Origin: Snuella sedimenti
Lineage (GTDB): Bacteria > Bacteroidota > Bacteroidia > Flavobacteriales > Flavobacteriaceae
Assembly (NCBI RefSeq): GCF_016428595.1
Contig: NZ_JAELVQ010000001.1
Coordinates: 366,902-430,901 of the forward strand
Length of the DNA: 64,000 nt
Reading direction: 5' to 3'
In this document: piece after piece, positions 35,949-44,729 of the stretch
How the letters are laid out: the number at the start of each line of letters is the position of its first letter
How positions within the stretch are numbered: the first letter of the stretch is position 1
Made by a program: the position numbers and the translations under genes
Notes under the pieces: generated by a model
What the model saw: the letters and a program-made list of their open reading frames with translations, nothing else
Told to the model about the DNA's origin: nothing
The model's database searches: none

Positions 35949-37778
35949 ATGACCAAGCAACAAAATACGGGACTGGTAACAGCAAAAGAAGTTGCCAGAG
36001 CAATAAATGTAGACAAATACGGATTTATAGGCACCTTTATTGGTTGGTTGCTAATGAAACTCCTTAAGATATCTACATTAAACAAAATATATAACAGAAA
36101 TAAACACCTTAACGAAGTTCCCTTCTTAGATGCCATTCTAGATGATTTTAAAATAAAATTTGAAATTCCAGATGAAGATTTAAAACGCCTCCCAAAGGAT
36201 GGCGCTTATATTACCGTATCTAATCACCCTCTTGGTGGGATTGATGGTATCCTGCTTTTAAAATTAATGTTGGAACAACGCCAAGATTTTAAAATTATCG
36301 CAAATTTCCTTTTGCACCGCATCGAACCCATGAAACCTTATATTATGCCGGTGAATCCGTTTGAGGACAGAAAAGATGTAAAGTCGAGCATTGCTGGGTT
36401 TAAAAATGCTATTTTACATTTAAGAGAAGGTCATCCACTTGGTATATTCCCTGCCGGAGAAGTATCGACCTACAGGGACGGTAAACTGGTTGTGGACAGA
36501 CCTTGGGAAGAAGCGGCCATGAAACTTGTAAAAAAAGCAGAAGTTCCTGTTGTTCCTATTTATTTTCATGCAAAAAACAGCAAACTGTTTTATAAACTTT
36601 CTAAAATTAGTGACACCCTTAGAACGGCCAAATTACCATCGGAACTATTAACACAAAAACGACGTGTTATTAGGGTTAGGATAGGCAAACCCATTTCGGT
36701 TGCCGACCAGCAAGAATACAGTAGCCTTGATGAATTCTCGGAATTTTTACGTCGAAAAACATATATGTTATCCAACTCTTTTGAAGACAAGCCTAAAATA
36801 TTAGATAACATTTCATCAACGCTAAAGACAAATAAAATCCCTAAACGCATTGTCACGCCAGTTGCTACCGAGTTAATGGAGCAAGAAGTGGAACTCTTAA
36901 GGGAAGCTGATGCCCGTTTATTGCAAAGTAAAAACTATGAGGTATTTTTAGCACAAGCACAAAACATTCCTAATATTTTACGAGAATTAGGCCGTTTACG
37001 GGAAATCACTTTTAGAGAGGTTGGAGAAGGCACCAATGAAGCAATTGATTTGGACAACTTTGACACTTACTACCACCATATGTTCCTTTGGGACAATGAC
37101 AGAAAGTTAATTGCTGGTGCTTATAGAATGGGGCTAGGATCCAAAATTTTTGAACGTTTTGGCATTAACGGCTTTTATCTTCAGGATCTTTTTCGTTTCG
37201 AACCGGAATTATACAAAATGATGAGTGCATCTATCGAAATGGGAAGAGCCTTTATAATAAAGGAATACCAACAAAAGCCCATGCCTTTATTTTTACTATG
37301 GAAAGGCATAGTGCACACTACATTGCGTTATCCCGAACATAAGTTCTTAATAGGCGGCGTAAGTATTAGCAATCAATTTTCAAATTTCTCGAAATCCTTG
37401 ATGATCGAGTTTATGAAATCACATTATTACGACCCGTACATAGCGCAATACGTACATCCCAAAAAAGAGTTTAAAGTTAAGTTGAAGGATGCCGATAAAG
37501 ACTTTGTATTTGATGAAACCAAAGCCGATCTAAATAAATTTGACAAATTTATCGATGAAGTCGAACCCGGTGCTTTACGCTTGCCGGTATTACTTAAAAA
37601 GTATATCAAACAAAATGCCCGTTTGGTAGCATTTAACGTCGACCCACTATTCAATAATGCCGTAGACGGCCTCATGTACATTAAAATTGCCGACTTACCC
37701 GAAAGCACTGTACGCCCCGTTATGGAAGAATTCCAAGCAGAATTGGAGCGTAAGTTTATGGAAAATAATGGGAGTTAA
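35949..37778 (+). CDS. Bifunctional acyltransferase for aminolipids (OlsF-like)
   Basis: The 609-residue protein has two parts. Residues about 60-270 are a PlsC-type O-acyltransferase with NHPLGGIDG (HxxxxD) near 92-100 and FPAGEVSTYRDGK. Residues about 320-590 are a GNAT-like N-acyltransferase of the OlsB/hemolysin type (LRELGRLREITFREVGEGT, MGLGSKIFERFGINGFYL, SIEMGRAFIIKEYQ, FLIGGVSISNQFS). The same architecture is known as OlsF, making ornithine lipids in Serratia and flavobacteria. Its stop overlaps the convergent arsC stop. Confidence 0.85.
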   Translation: MTKQQNTGLVTAKEVARAINVDKYGFIGTFIGWLLMKLLKISTLNKIYNRNKHLNEVPFLDAILDDFKIKFEIPDEDLKRLPKDGAYITVSNHPLGGIDGILLLKLMLEQRQDFKIIANFLLHRIEPMKPYIMPVNPFEDRKDVKSSIAGFKNAILHLREGHPLGIFPAGEVSTYRDGKLVVDRPWEEAAMKLVKKAEVPVVPIYFHAKNSKLFYKLSKISDTLRTAKLPSELLTQKRRVIRVRIGKPISVADQQEYSSLDEFSEFLRRKTYMLSNSFEDKPKILDNISSTLKTNKIPKRIVTPVATELMEQEVELLREADARLLQSKNYEVFLAQAQNIPNILRELGRLREITFREVGEGTNEAIDLDNFDTYYHHMFLWDNDRKLIAGAYRMGLGSKIFERFGINGFYLQDLFRFEPELYKMMSASIEMGRAFIIKEYQQKPMPLFLLWKGIVHTTLRYPEHKFLIGGVSISNQFSNFSKSLMIEFMKSHYYDPYIAQYVHPKKEFKVKLKDADKDFVFDETKADLNKFDKFIDEVEPGALRLPVLLKKYIKQNARLVAFNVDPLFNNAVDGLMYIKIADLPESTVRPVMEEFQAELERKFMENNGS

Positions 37779-38194
37779 AAGTAGGTTTTTACAAATGCCT
37801 TAAAATACTCTTTTATCTCTTCACGCGCCTTTAAAAAAGCGGTATGCCTTTCTTCTTCTGTTCCCTCAACTTTTGAAGGATCAAAAAAATTGTGATGCAA
37901 TCGCAATGCATTTTTACTGGGAATATAAGGGCAATTTTCGTTGGCATGATCGCAAACGGTTATAATATAGTCGAAATTAACATCGGCATATTCATCTACG
38001 TGATTCGATGTGTGGTGATCGATACTAATTCCATCTTCTTTCATAATGGCTAATGCCCCAGGATTTAATCCATGGGTTTCTATCCCTGCACTGTAAACAG
38101 TTGCTTCACTATTGCTCAAAAAGTGGTTTAAATACCCGTGGGCCATCTGACTTCTACAGGAATTCCCCGTACACAATACTAAAATATTTTTCAT
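37775..38194 (-). CDS. arsC: Arsenate reductase, thioredoxin-coupled type
   Basis: The 139-residue protein has the low-molecular-weight phosphatase fold: LCTGNSCRSQM gives C8-x5-R14, and the extra redox cysteines C81 and C88 (TVCDHANENCPY) and the late FDPSKVEG acid loop mark it as thioredoxin-type ArsC rather than a plain tyrosine phosphatase. It reduces arsenate to arsenite. It is the last gene of the ars cluster, separated from the GNAT gene by 202 bases that contain a repeat. Confidence 0.9.
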   Translation of the reverse strand: MKNILVLCTGNSCRSQMAHGYLNHFLSNSEATVYSAGIETHGLNPGALAIMKEDGISIDHHTSNHVDEYADVNFDYIITVCDHANENCPYIPSKNALRLHHNFFDPSKVEGTEEERHTAFLKAREEIKEYFKAFVKTYF

Positions 38195-38350
38195 TTAATT
38201 TCTTTTATTTTAATGCTAGAATTAGGTCTTGATTAGTTCAACCTAAAATTTTTATTTTAACGTGAGTTTCGACGTAATACAACCGATATTCAAAAACCTA
38301 TTTTCGATACTATTCCTCTTCTCTAATTGACAGTTTTTGAATGAAAACCA

Positions 38351-38383
38351 TGTCAGACTGAGTGGAATTTCGAAGGGATTTTG
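38351..38383 (+). repeat. Dispersed repeat GACTGAGTGGAATTTCGAAG, copy 1
   Basis: The segment (GACTGAGTGGAATTTCGAAG then GGATTTTGTA) is nearly identical to the inverse of 43246-43275. Upstream, TTTTAACGTGAGTTTC near 38255-38270 also recurs as TTTTAACGTGGGTTCT near 43202-43217. It is a dispersed flavobacterial intergenic repeat. Confidence 0.5.
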
Positions 38384-38396
38384 TATCGAATTCACA

Positions 38397-38891
38397 TTAT
38401 TTTATTACTTCACTTCGTCTTTCCAAAAGTTGGTTATCGTACCACCTTCCCTTTAACTTTCCTATTCTTTCCCGTGCACCAACAATTCTAAATCCGCATT
38501 TCAAATGCAAATTAATACTGGCATTATTTTCTGAAAAAATATTGGCTTGTAAGGTCCAAATACCGTTCGCTTCACTTTCTCTTATTAGATGCTTTAATAA
38601 GCGCTCTCCAACATGTTTACCCTTAAACGCTTCGGATACGTATACGCTTACCTCAGCAACGCCATTGTAGACAGCTCTTTTTGAAACTGCAGCCAAAGCA
38701 GCAAACCCAATAACAGTACCATTTAAGACTGCTACTAACCTACTATGTAAAAGATACTTACTGTTCCATTGTTCCCAGGTTGGGCATTCGGTTTCAAACG
38801 TTGCAATTCCAGTAGCAATGCCTTGGCTATATATCTTTGAAACCGAATACCAATCGCTCTTATCCAATGGACGTAACCTTATAGCCTTCAC
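38397..38891 (-). CDS. GNAT acetyltransferase of the ars cluster (ArsN/PAT-like)
   Basis: The 164-residue enzyme resembles phosphinothricin-type acetyltransferases: IYSQGIATGIATFETE near residues 24-39, VAEVSVYVSEAFKGKHVGER with the acetyl-CoA loop, and ASINLHLKCGFRIVG. Homologues in arsenic operons (ArsN) acetylate organoarsenicals, but many act on other amines, so the substrate is inferred from context. It follows the DUF6428 gene after 3 bases. Confidence 0.8.
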   Translation of the reverse strand: MKAIRLRPLDKSDWYSVSKIYSQGIATGIATFETECPTWEQWNSKYLLHSRLVAVLNGTVIGFAALAAVSKRAVYNGVAEVSVYVSEAFKGKHVGERLLKHLIRESEANGIWTLQANIFSENNASINLHLKCGFRIVGARERIGKLKGRWYDNQLLERRSEVIK

Positions 38892-38894
38892 GGC

Positions 38895-39389
38895 CTAGCA
38901 ACAATTACCTCCTGGCTCACAACATGGTTGTTCATCTGCCATTGCTAATTCGGTCTCTTGTACACCACAGGTCGCTTTGGCCTTACAATCCGTTTTTTCG
39001 ACGGCTAATTTAACTATTAAATTGTTTCCCTGTATTTCGAAATCGTTAACAAATAATTGAGCAGTATGGAAAGATGCATTACTATATTCAAATTTAACTT
39101 CTGCCTCTAACACATACGGTTTCATCTTCCCTACTTTATTGAGAATCCCTAATGCTTTATACACAGACATGTATTCCGTTTTTCCTAACTCATTTGGACT
39201 TTCCCACAACTGTACAATGGTTTCTTTCCATGCATCGGTTTGCGAACCGCAATCAACAGCATCAATACTAACGTGCTTTACTTCCGTAATATGGTAATTT
39301 GCCCCAACAAATAAACCCGGTGCGTATTCAAATAACAAGGCTTTACCCTTATTTTGTTCTAATACTTTAAATAACTCTTGTGTTTTCAT
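38895..39389 (-). CDS. DUF6428 family protein, cysteine-rich tail
   Basis: This 164-residue protein is typical of Bacteroidota ars operons (DUF6428). The body has GLFVGANYHITEVKHVSIDA and TQLWES-type segments and no membrane helix. The tail has clustered cysteines (TDCKAKATCGV and a final PCCEPGGNCC) that could bind trivalent arsenic or another soft metal. Function is unproven; the tail suggests a chaperone or sequestering role. It is the second gene of the operon, 22 bases after arsR. Confidence 0.8.
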   Translation of the reverse strand: MKTQELFKVLEQNKGKALLFEYAPGLFVGANYHITEVKHVSIDAVDCGSQTDAWKETIVQLWESPNELGKTEYMSVYKALGILNKVGKMKPYVLEAEVKFEYSNASFHTAQLFVNDFEIQGNNLIVKLAVEKTDCKAKATCGVQETELAMADEQPCCEPGGNCC

Positions 39390-39411
39390 GTGTTACTGTT
39401 TTATTTTTTGT

Positions 39412-39735
39412 TTAACAACAATTTGATTTCGTTTTATTAAAAAAATTGTTTAGCTGATTTTGTATTGTTTCCCAGCGCTCAACATTAATACAATAACACA
39501 TTTTTTTTCCTTCAATTTCACCATTTAGCAACCCAATACTTTTAAGTTCTTTTAAATGCTGCGAGATAGTTGCTTGTGCCAGACCAATCTCTTCTACCAA
39601 GTCATTACAGATACATGCATTTTGATTACTTACATATTGCAGAATGGCTACACGCGCAGGATGTCCCAATACTTTAAAGAATTGAGCCAGATCGTTTTGC
39701 TCCTCATTGAATATTTGTGTTTTTGTAATTCCCAT
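39412..39735 (-). CDS. arsR: ArsR family transcriptional repressor
   Basis: This 107-residue winged-helix repressor has the sensory CIC motif (C41, C43 in NQNACICNDL) and the recognition helix LAQATISQHLKELKSIGLL. The C-terminus ends in a CC pair. It should release DNA on binding arsenite. It is the first gene of arsR-DUF6428-GNAT-arsC, and the inverted repeat at 39749-39772 upstream is a plausible operator. Confidence 0.9.
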   Translation of the reverse strand: MGITKTQIFNEEQNDLAQFFKVLGHPARVAILQYVSNQNACICNDLVEEIGLAQATISQHLKELKSIGLLNGEIEGKKMCYCINVERWETIQNQLNNFFNKTKSNCC

Positions 39736-39748
39736 TGTAACATTATTT

Positions 39749-39772
39749 TAATATTGCAATATTACGATATTA
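39749..39772 (-). promoter_or_regulatory. Probable ArsR operator
   Basis: TAATATTGCAATATTACG followed by ATATTA is a nearly perfect 24-base palindrome (pattern TAATAT-y-G-y-AATATT), 14 bases upstream of the arsR ATG and overlapping the expected promoter. Smtb/ArsR family operators have this AT-rich dyad style. Binding is inferred. Confidence 0.6.
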
Positions 39773-39813
39773 AAATTTAATAAAAAAGTCAAAAACCATT
39801 TTTTTGACTTTTT

Positions 39814-39974
39814 ATACCAATTCGATTTTAAATTTGCTCAATAGAAAATGATGGATTTTTGCGCTAGACGAAAAAGAAAAATCAGGCATAGCCATAGCTA
39901 CGGTTTATTTTTGTGATGATGTATAGCGTAAAAAGGCGTATTTTATGTGTGTAAGTTTAAAGTTGAAATGGTAT
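39814..39974. mobile_element. MITE-like palindromic element
   Basis: The ends ATACCAATTCGATTTTAAAT (39814-39833) and the reverse complement of 39955-39974 match at 16 of 20 positions, giving terminal inverted repeats. The interior is itself a long imperfect palindrome: GCGCTAGACGAAAAAGAAAA and AATCAGGCATAGC mirror CATAGCTACGG, TTTATTTTTGTGATG and GTATAGCG. It has no ORF. The element lies between arsR and the TM2 gene. I infer a non-autonomous element or structured repeat common in flavobacteria. Confidence 0.6.
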
Positions 39975-39988
39975 TGCTGTATTTAGAA

Positions 39989-40408
39989 TTAAAACCAGCC
40001 TTTTTTTCCTACTTGATAGGTATTATAAAACTCTTCATCCGACTTGGTTAAGTATATAATACCTTCAATAAATGGAATAATTCCAGCAATACCACAAGTA
40101 ACTATAGAAGCTATAAGCTGTATGATGCCTTCTTTGGTATATCCCAAAATGAACTTATGAATTCCTAACGAACCTATTAAAATGGCAACAATACCGCATA
40201 CCAATTTTTTATTTTCACTCTCAAACGTTTCTTTAGCTCCCTCTGCAAACTCATTGGCAGATTCTTTTGCTTCATTAGCAAATTCTTTGGCCTTTTCTTT
40301 AGCTTCTTCTGCAAACTCACCTGCCTTATCAGCAGCTTTTTTTGCTCCTTCTTTAGCATCACCTAACATATCGTTAAGGTCATCACTTAAATTTTTTTCG
40401 TCAGACAT
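39989..40408 (-). CDS. TM2-domain protein with charged coil
   Basis: The 139-residue protein has an Ala/Lys/Glu-rich amphipathic stretch (residues 10-65, with repeats of the kind EFAEEAKEKAKEFANEAKES) and a C-terminal TM2 domain of two helices (VCGIVAILIGSLGIHKFILG, then IIQLIASIVTCGIAGIIPF) ending TKSDEEFYNTYQVGKKGWF. TM2 proteins are small membrane proteins without a defined enzymatic role. The repeat stretch resembles LEA or apolipoprotein-like amphipathic coils, suggesting membrane-surface contact. Monocistronic. Confidence 0.85.
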   Translation of the reverse strand: MSDEKNLSDDLNDMLGDAKEGAKKAADKAGEFAEEAKEKAKEFANEAKESANEFAEGAKETFESENKKLVCGIVAILIGSLGIHKFILGYTKEGIIQLIASIVTCGIAGIIPFIEGIIYLTKSDEEFYNTYQVGKKGWF

Positions 40409-40468
40409 TGATTTTATATTTATTGGTTAAGAGTTATAAAGGTAAGAAAAAATTGCATTGTTTTAAGT

Positions 40469-41233
40469 TTATCTGAATAGCATAATAAGTCCACCTATAG
40501 CGGTCACTATTAGTATAAATCGCCTGTAGTTTACATTAGAAATCAACTTAACAATTGATGCACCTACAAAAAAACCAATTACAACAGAAGGCACCAAAAC
40601 CGAGTTTAAAACCAATGTTTCTACATTAACGGTTTTCCAAATAAAAATATGGAAAGGTAATTTAAACACGTTAACAATAAAAAATAACCAAGCCACTGTA
40701 CCTATAAATTCATTTTTAGGAAAGCGAACCGCTAAAAAATAAATATTGGCTATAGGACCGGCCAAATTCCCTATCATGGTCGCAAAACCGGCTAAAAAAC
40801 CCATGCTACCAGAAAACAGTTTACTTTTCGGTATGCTAGTAGACTTTTGGTTTTCGTTATAAAACATGACACCTACCGAAAGTACAATAATAACAGCCAT
40901 AATGCGCTTAAAGAGCAATTCTGAAATATCATTACCTATCCAAACACCAACGAGTACACCTATAACCATCCAAGGCAACAACTTGAATATATAGCGCCAC
41001 TGCGCATGCCTGTTATAATATACAACTGCCAAAATATCGGCTACAACTAACAAAGGAAGCAGGATTCCGGTAGAGGCTTTTTCACCAAAAACAAAAGCAA
41101 GTACCAAAATAATTATAATGCCAATCCCTTTTATTCCAGATTTTGAGACACCTAGCACAAAAGCGGCCAAACAGATAGCCACCCATTGAAACGTAGATAA
41201 ATGAAAAGAATGGAGTATGTTTAAAAAGTCCAC
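40469..41233 (-). CDS. TauE/SafE family permease
   Basis: The 254-residue membrane protein has about 8 helices in the TSUP/TauE-SafE arrangement. It starts AICLAAFVLGVSKSGIKGIG and has GFLAGFATMIGNLAGPIANI near the middle, the second half-repeat. Family members export sulfite, sulfoacetate or other organosulfur anions; the substrate here is unknown. The gene lies 28 bases after the VOC gene on the minus strand, so cotranscription is possible. Confidence 0.88.
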   Translation of the reverse strand: MDFLNILHSFHLSTFQWVAICLAAFVLGVSKSGIKGIGIIIILVLAFVFGEKASTGILLPLLVVADILAVVYYNRHAQWRYIFKLLPWMVIGVLVGVWIGNDISELLFKRIMAVIIVLSVGVMFYNENQKSTSIPKSKLFSGSMGFLAGFATMIGNLAGPIANIYFLAVRFPKNEFIGTVAWLFFIVNVFKLPFHIFIWKTVNVETLVLNSVLVPSVVIGFFVGASIVKLISNVNYRRFILIVTAIGGLIMLFR

Positions 41234-41261
41234 AGAAATAATTTAGGTTCGTAAAGTAAAA

Positions 41262-41651
41262 CTAAAGATTAGTAGCATCTGCAGGTGGCTCCCATAACTC
41301 AATTTTATTACCTTCGGGATCAAGAATCCAACCAAATTTCCCATATTCGTATTCTTCGACGTCTCCAACAATAGTTACACCTTCTTCTTTTAACACTTTT
41401 AATAATTCGTGTAAATTCTCAACGCGATAATTAAACATAAAATCCTTTTTTGAAGGCTCATAATAGCTAGTATCTTCTGGAAACGGACTCCATTGTGTGG
41501 CAGCATCGTTACCATCATTATCCTTCCACCTAAAAAGGCACCCATAATCATCTGTATTAAATCCTAAATGTGCTTTATACCACGCTTTAATTGCTTTGGG
41601 GTCTTTGCTCTTAAAAAACACACCTCCTATTCCTGTTACTCGCTTATTCAT
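41262..41651 (-). CDS. VOC (glyoxalase-like) domain protein
   Basis: This 129-residue protein is a single vicinal-oxygen-chelate domain: ITGIGGVFFKSKDPKAIKAW-like start, FRWKDNDGND, MFNYRVENLHELLKVLKEEG and ILDPEGNKIELWEPP, with the last Glu a typical metal ligand. The catalysed reaction is unknown. The ORF extends upstream to 41678, overlapping the DUF1801 stop; I prefer the ATG at 41651 (MNKRVTGIGG), 1 base from that stop, which suggests translational coupling. Confidence 0.85.
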   Translation of the reverse strand: MNKRVTGIGGVFFKSKDPKAIKAWYKAHLGFNTDDYGCLFRWKDNDGNDAATQWSPFPEDTSYYEPSKKDFMFNYRVENLHELLKVLKEEGVTIVGDVEEYEYGKFGWILDPEGNKIELWEPPADATNL

Positions 41652-41652
41652 T

Positions 41653-42111
41653 TTACTTTTTTTTAATTGCTGCTTCATAAATATTAATCCAATCGCCTAC
41701 AGTCATTTTAGCACATAACTCACCCACTAATTCATACGGAATGGCATCCATTTTCTTAAAACGAATACAACTTTTACCCATATCCAATTTGAAACGGCAT
41801 TGTTCGCTATAGGCTGTTTTAAACCATTCTAAAAGTGCCTTATTTGCGTACATTCCCATATGATAAAGGGCTATATAGTGTTTCTGGGATGCTAAATTGA
41901 TAAAGGGTAATGGCTGCTTTTTATCGCAATGGTAACCGTTTGGATATATTGAATGTGGCACATAAAATCCAATCATACCATAATTAATGCCTTCTTCAAA
42001 GCCTTCTGGTAAACTTTCTTTGATGATTTGACGCAATCTCACTACCGGTTCTTTTCTGTCTTCTGGCAACTGTTTTATATAATCATCGGGCGTATGGGCT
42101 TCATATTGCAT
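41653..42111 (-). CDS. DUF1801 (YdhG-like) protein
   Basis: The 152-residue protein has the DUF1801 pattern: YIKQLPEDRKEPVVRLRQII, GFEEGINYGMIGFYVP, KQPLPFINLASQKHYIALYH and SCIRFKKMDAIPYELVGELC. The family is a putative binding fold with no assigned reaction. I start at the ATG at 42111 rather than the GTG at 42120. It is first in a possible DUF1801-VOC-TauE run. Confidence 0.85.
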   Translation of the reverse strand: MQYEAHTPDDYIKQLPEDRKEPVVRLRQIIKESLPEGFEEGINYGMIGFYVPHSIYPNGYHCDKKQPLPFINLASQKHYIALYHMGMYANKALLEWFKTAYSEQCRFKLDMGKSCIRFKKMDAIPYELVGELCAKMTVGDWINIYEAAIKKK

Positions 42112-42138
42112 AACCAGCACTTTTATGATTTTATAAAG

Positions 42139-43074
42139 TTAACAAAACTTAGCTTTAATTTTATCGACAATGGTTTGCGCCAATTTTTCTTTACTTTCAA
42201 CTGTCCAGCCAGCCACATGTGGACTAAGGAGTACGTTATCTGCTTGTATTAAATACTTAAACGCTTCGGGTAAGTCGGATGCAAACAATTGCTCAAAAGA
42301 AGCCTTTTCATATTCCAGCACATCGAGTCCGGCGCCAAGAATTTTACCGGATTTCAAAGCTTCTACCAGATCTTGGGTTACAACGCTCTTGCCCCTAGCT
42401 GTATTTAAAAACCAAAACGGCTTCTTAAATTGCGCTATAAAAGCTGTATTTATCATCTTTAGGGTTAATGGTGTTTGCGGGGTATGCAAACTCACAACAT
42501 CTACCCGTTCCTGAAACTCAACCAAACTCACTTGTTTTGCATTGTCATCACCTACACCGTTCTTAATATCATAGCACAGAACGTCCACATCAAAACCGCG
42601 GAGTTTTTTTGCAAAGGCCTTCCCCATATTGCCATATCCAATAATGCCAACTATTTTTCCATCTAATTCTATACCGCGATTCGCCTCACGAAGCCATTGA
42701 CCAGATCGTACTTCGGCATCAGCTTTATTAAGTTTATTAAACAAGGACAATAGCATTCCCAGAGCATGTTCGCCAACTGCATTTCGATTGCCTTCTGGTG
42801 CTGCAATTAGGGTAATGCCTTTTTGCTTGGCATAGTCGCAATCTATATTTTCCAAACCAGCACCAACCCTTCCTATAAATTTCAAGTTTGTCGCAGCATC
42901 CAAAAATTGTTTGTCTATGGTAAATCTACTACGGATAACAATACCATCATATTCTGATATTTTAGCTTCAACAATTTCTTTTGAAGCTGTGTAATCTTCG
43001 TGATTGGCAAAACCCAAATTATTAAGTTGACTAATAAGTAATTCGTGATTGGTGTCTAAGTGAAGGATTTTCAT
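42139..43074 (-). CDS. D-2-hydroxyacid dehydrogenase (SerA-like)
   Basis: The 311-residue NAD-dependent enzyme has the catalytic arrangement of the family: VGAGLENIDCDYAKQKGI, the Rossmann motif GIIGYGNMGKAFAKKL near residues 143-158, TARGKSVVTQDLVEALKSG containing the arginine, and LLSPHVAGWTVESKEKL with the catalytic histidine. It could oxidise 3-phosphoglycerate or another 2-hydroxyacid; no ACT domain is attached, so it is shorter than classical SerA. Apparently monocistronic. Confidence 0.85.
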   Translation of the reverse strand: MKILHLDTNHELLISQLNNLGFANHEDYTASKEIVEAKISEYDGIVIRSRFTIDKQFLDAATNLKFIGRVGAGLENIDCDYAKQKGITLIAAPEGNRNAVGEHALGMLLSLFNKLNKADAEVRSGQWLREANRGIELDGKIVGIIGYGNMGKAFAKKLRGFDVDVLCYDIKNGVGDDNAKQVSLVEFQERVDVVSLHTPQTPLTLKMINTAFIAQFKKPFWFLNTARGKSVVTQDLVEALKSGKILGAGLDVLEYEKASFEQLFASDLPEAFKYLIQADNVLLSPHVAGWTVESKEKLAQTIVDKIKAKFC

Positions 43075-43338
43075 TTGTAATAATTATCAAGCAAAATTAC
43101 GAAGTTTTGAATTAGGGTTCGAACTATTTTGTAGATTCCTGTATGCGTAGGAATGAGAAAGAATGCCTGGTAAAAAGCCCGACTAGACATTACGATCTTA
43201 TTTTAACGTGGGTTCTATCTAATAAAATCATTTGATTTCAATACAAAATCCCTTCGGAATTCCACTCAATCTAACTTGATTATGTAGCCTTACCCAAATT
43301 AAGACACCGCTAAATTCAACAAATTTCCATTCAAAAAA
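43075..43338. repeat. Intergenic region with dispersed repeat, copy 2
   Basis: Positions 43246-43275 (ACAAAATCCCTTCGGAATTC followed by CACTCAATC) are the inverse of 38351-38383. GATTCCTGTATGCGTAGGAA near 43136-43155 is a short palindromic element. No ORF is visible in this 264-base gap between mgtE and the dehydrogenase gene. Confidence 0.45.
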
Positions 43339-44709
43339 TTATATCCCTAAAATCATTTTAGCAATCCAGAAGTAAAGTAAAATCCCTAAAATATCATTAC
43401 TAGTAGTGATAAACGGTCCGGTTGCAATCGCTGGATCTATACCTCTTTTATCTAAGAACAATGGCACAAAGGTACCAATTAACCCCGCTATGATAATAAC
43501 AGCTACCAAAGACACAGAAATAGCTAGCGCTTTATTTATTTCGCCATTATAACCCCAAACAAATAAGAATAGAAAAATAGCTAGAATGGTTCCATTAAGT
43601 GTTGCTAACAACATTTCTTTTAACAGCCTACTGTTTACGCTCCCTTTTACATCATCATTAGCCAAACCTTGTACAATAATTGCGCTGGATTGAACCCCTA
43701 CGTTTCCTGCCATAGCCGCTATAAGTGGCGTGAAAAAAAAGAGTACTGCGTATTCCTTAAAAGCATCTTGAAACCCTTCCATAATCATGAAGGCTCCAAC
43801 ACCTCCTATTAATCCTAGGAACAACCATGGTAATCGTGCTTTAGTAAGTTCAATAATATTGTCGTCTGAATCTACATCTTGGGTAATACCTGCAGCCAAT
43901 TGATAGTCCTTATCGGCCTCTTCCTTCATAACGTCTACGATATCGTCGATGGTAATACGTCCTAACAAGGTTTTATCCTGACCCACAACAGGTATGGCCT
44001 CCAAATCATACTTTTGCATTACCTTGACCACTTCTTCAACATCTTCATCAACATAAACAAAGTCGACATTGGAAATGTAAATATCCGCTATCTTTTGTTC
44101 ACTTTTGGCAACAATAAGATCTTTTAATGAAAGTCGTCCAACCAGCTTTTCTTGTTTATCGACAACATAAATAGAATGCACACGGGTAACTTCTTTAGCT
44201 TGCCCTCTTATGCGACGTAGGCATCCGGCAACTGTCCAGGTTTCATATACCTTAACCAATTCTTTTGCCATAAGTCCACCAGCTGTATCCTCGTCATAAG
44301 CTAGAAGCTCTTTAATTTCGGCCTTGTGTTCTTCGTCTTCAATCTGAGAAATAACGTCTTGCTGGCGATCTTCCGGTAATTCGGCTATAATGTCGGCCGC
44401 ATCATCAGTATCCAACTCTTCAACCTCTTCGGCAATTTCTTTATCCGACAGGTTCTTTAATACCTTTTCCCGATTATCTTCATCAAGCTCCATCAAGACA
44501 TCCGAAGTCGTTTCCGAATCCAAAAGCTTGATAACATACATGGCGTCGTCGAGACTCAACTCATCCAAGATCTCGGCTATATCGGCATAATGGTACTCAC
44601 TTAAAAGCAGACGTAATGCTTTATCGTTTTTTGCTTCGATAAGCGACTCTACTTGCTCAATAAGTGCACCGGTCAATTCAAATTGTATGTTTTCTTTTTC
44701 TTCAGACAA
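43339..44709 (-). CDS. mgtE: Magnesium transporter MgtE
   Basis: The 456-residue protein follows the MgtE plan: an N-terminal superhelical domain rich in acidic repeats (residues 10-130), two CBS domains (about 140-260) and five membrane helices from about 290 on, including the pore segment with MAGNVGVQSSAIIVQGLA and the Mg-site ending TSNDILGILLYFWIA. It imports Mg2+ and senses it through the cytosolic domains. It is 20 bases after rsmA. Confidence 0.95.
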   Translation of the reverse strand: MSEEKENIQFELTGALIEQVESLIEAKNDKALRLLLSEYHYADIAEILDELSLDDAMYVIKLLDSETTSDVLMELDEDNREKVLKNLSDKEIAEEVEELDTDDAADIIAELPEDRQQDVISQIEDEEHKAEIKELLAYDEDTAGGLMAKELVKVYETWTVAGCLRRIRGQAKEVTRVHSIYVVDKQEKLVGRLSLKDLIVAKSEQKIADIYISNVDFVYVDEDVEEVVKVMQKYDLEAIPVVGQDKTLLGRITIDDIVDVMKEEADKDYQLAAGITQDVDSDDNIIELTKARLPWLFLGLIGGVGAFMIMEGFQDAFKEYAVLFFFTPLIAAMAGNVGVQSSAIIVQGLANDDVKGSVNSRLLKEMLLATLNGTILAIFLFLFVWGYNGEINKALAISVSLVAVIIIAGLIGTFVPLFLDKRGIDPAIATGPFITTSNDILGILLYFWIAKMILGI

Positions 44710-44729
44710 ACTGGATAAAAGGTTAACTG

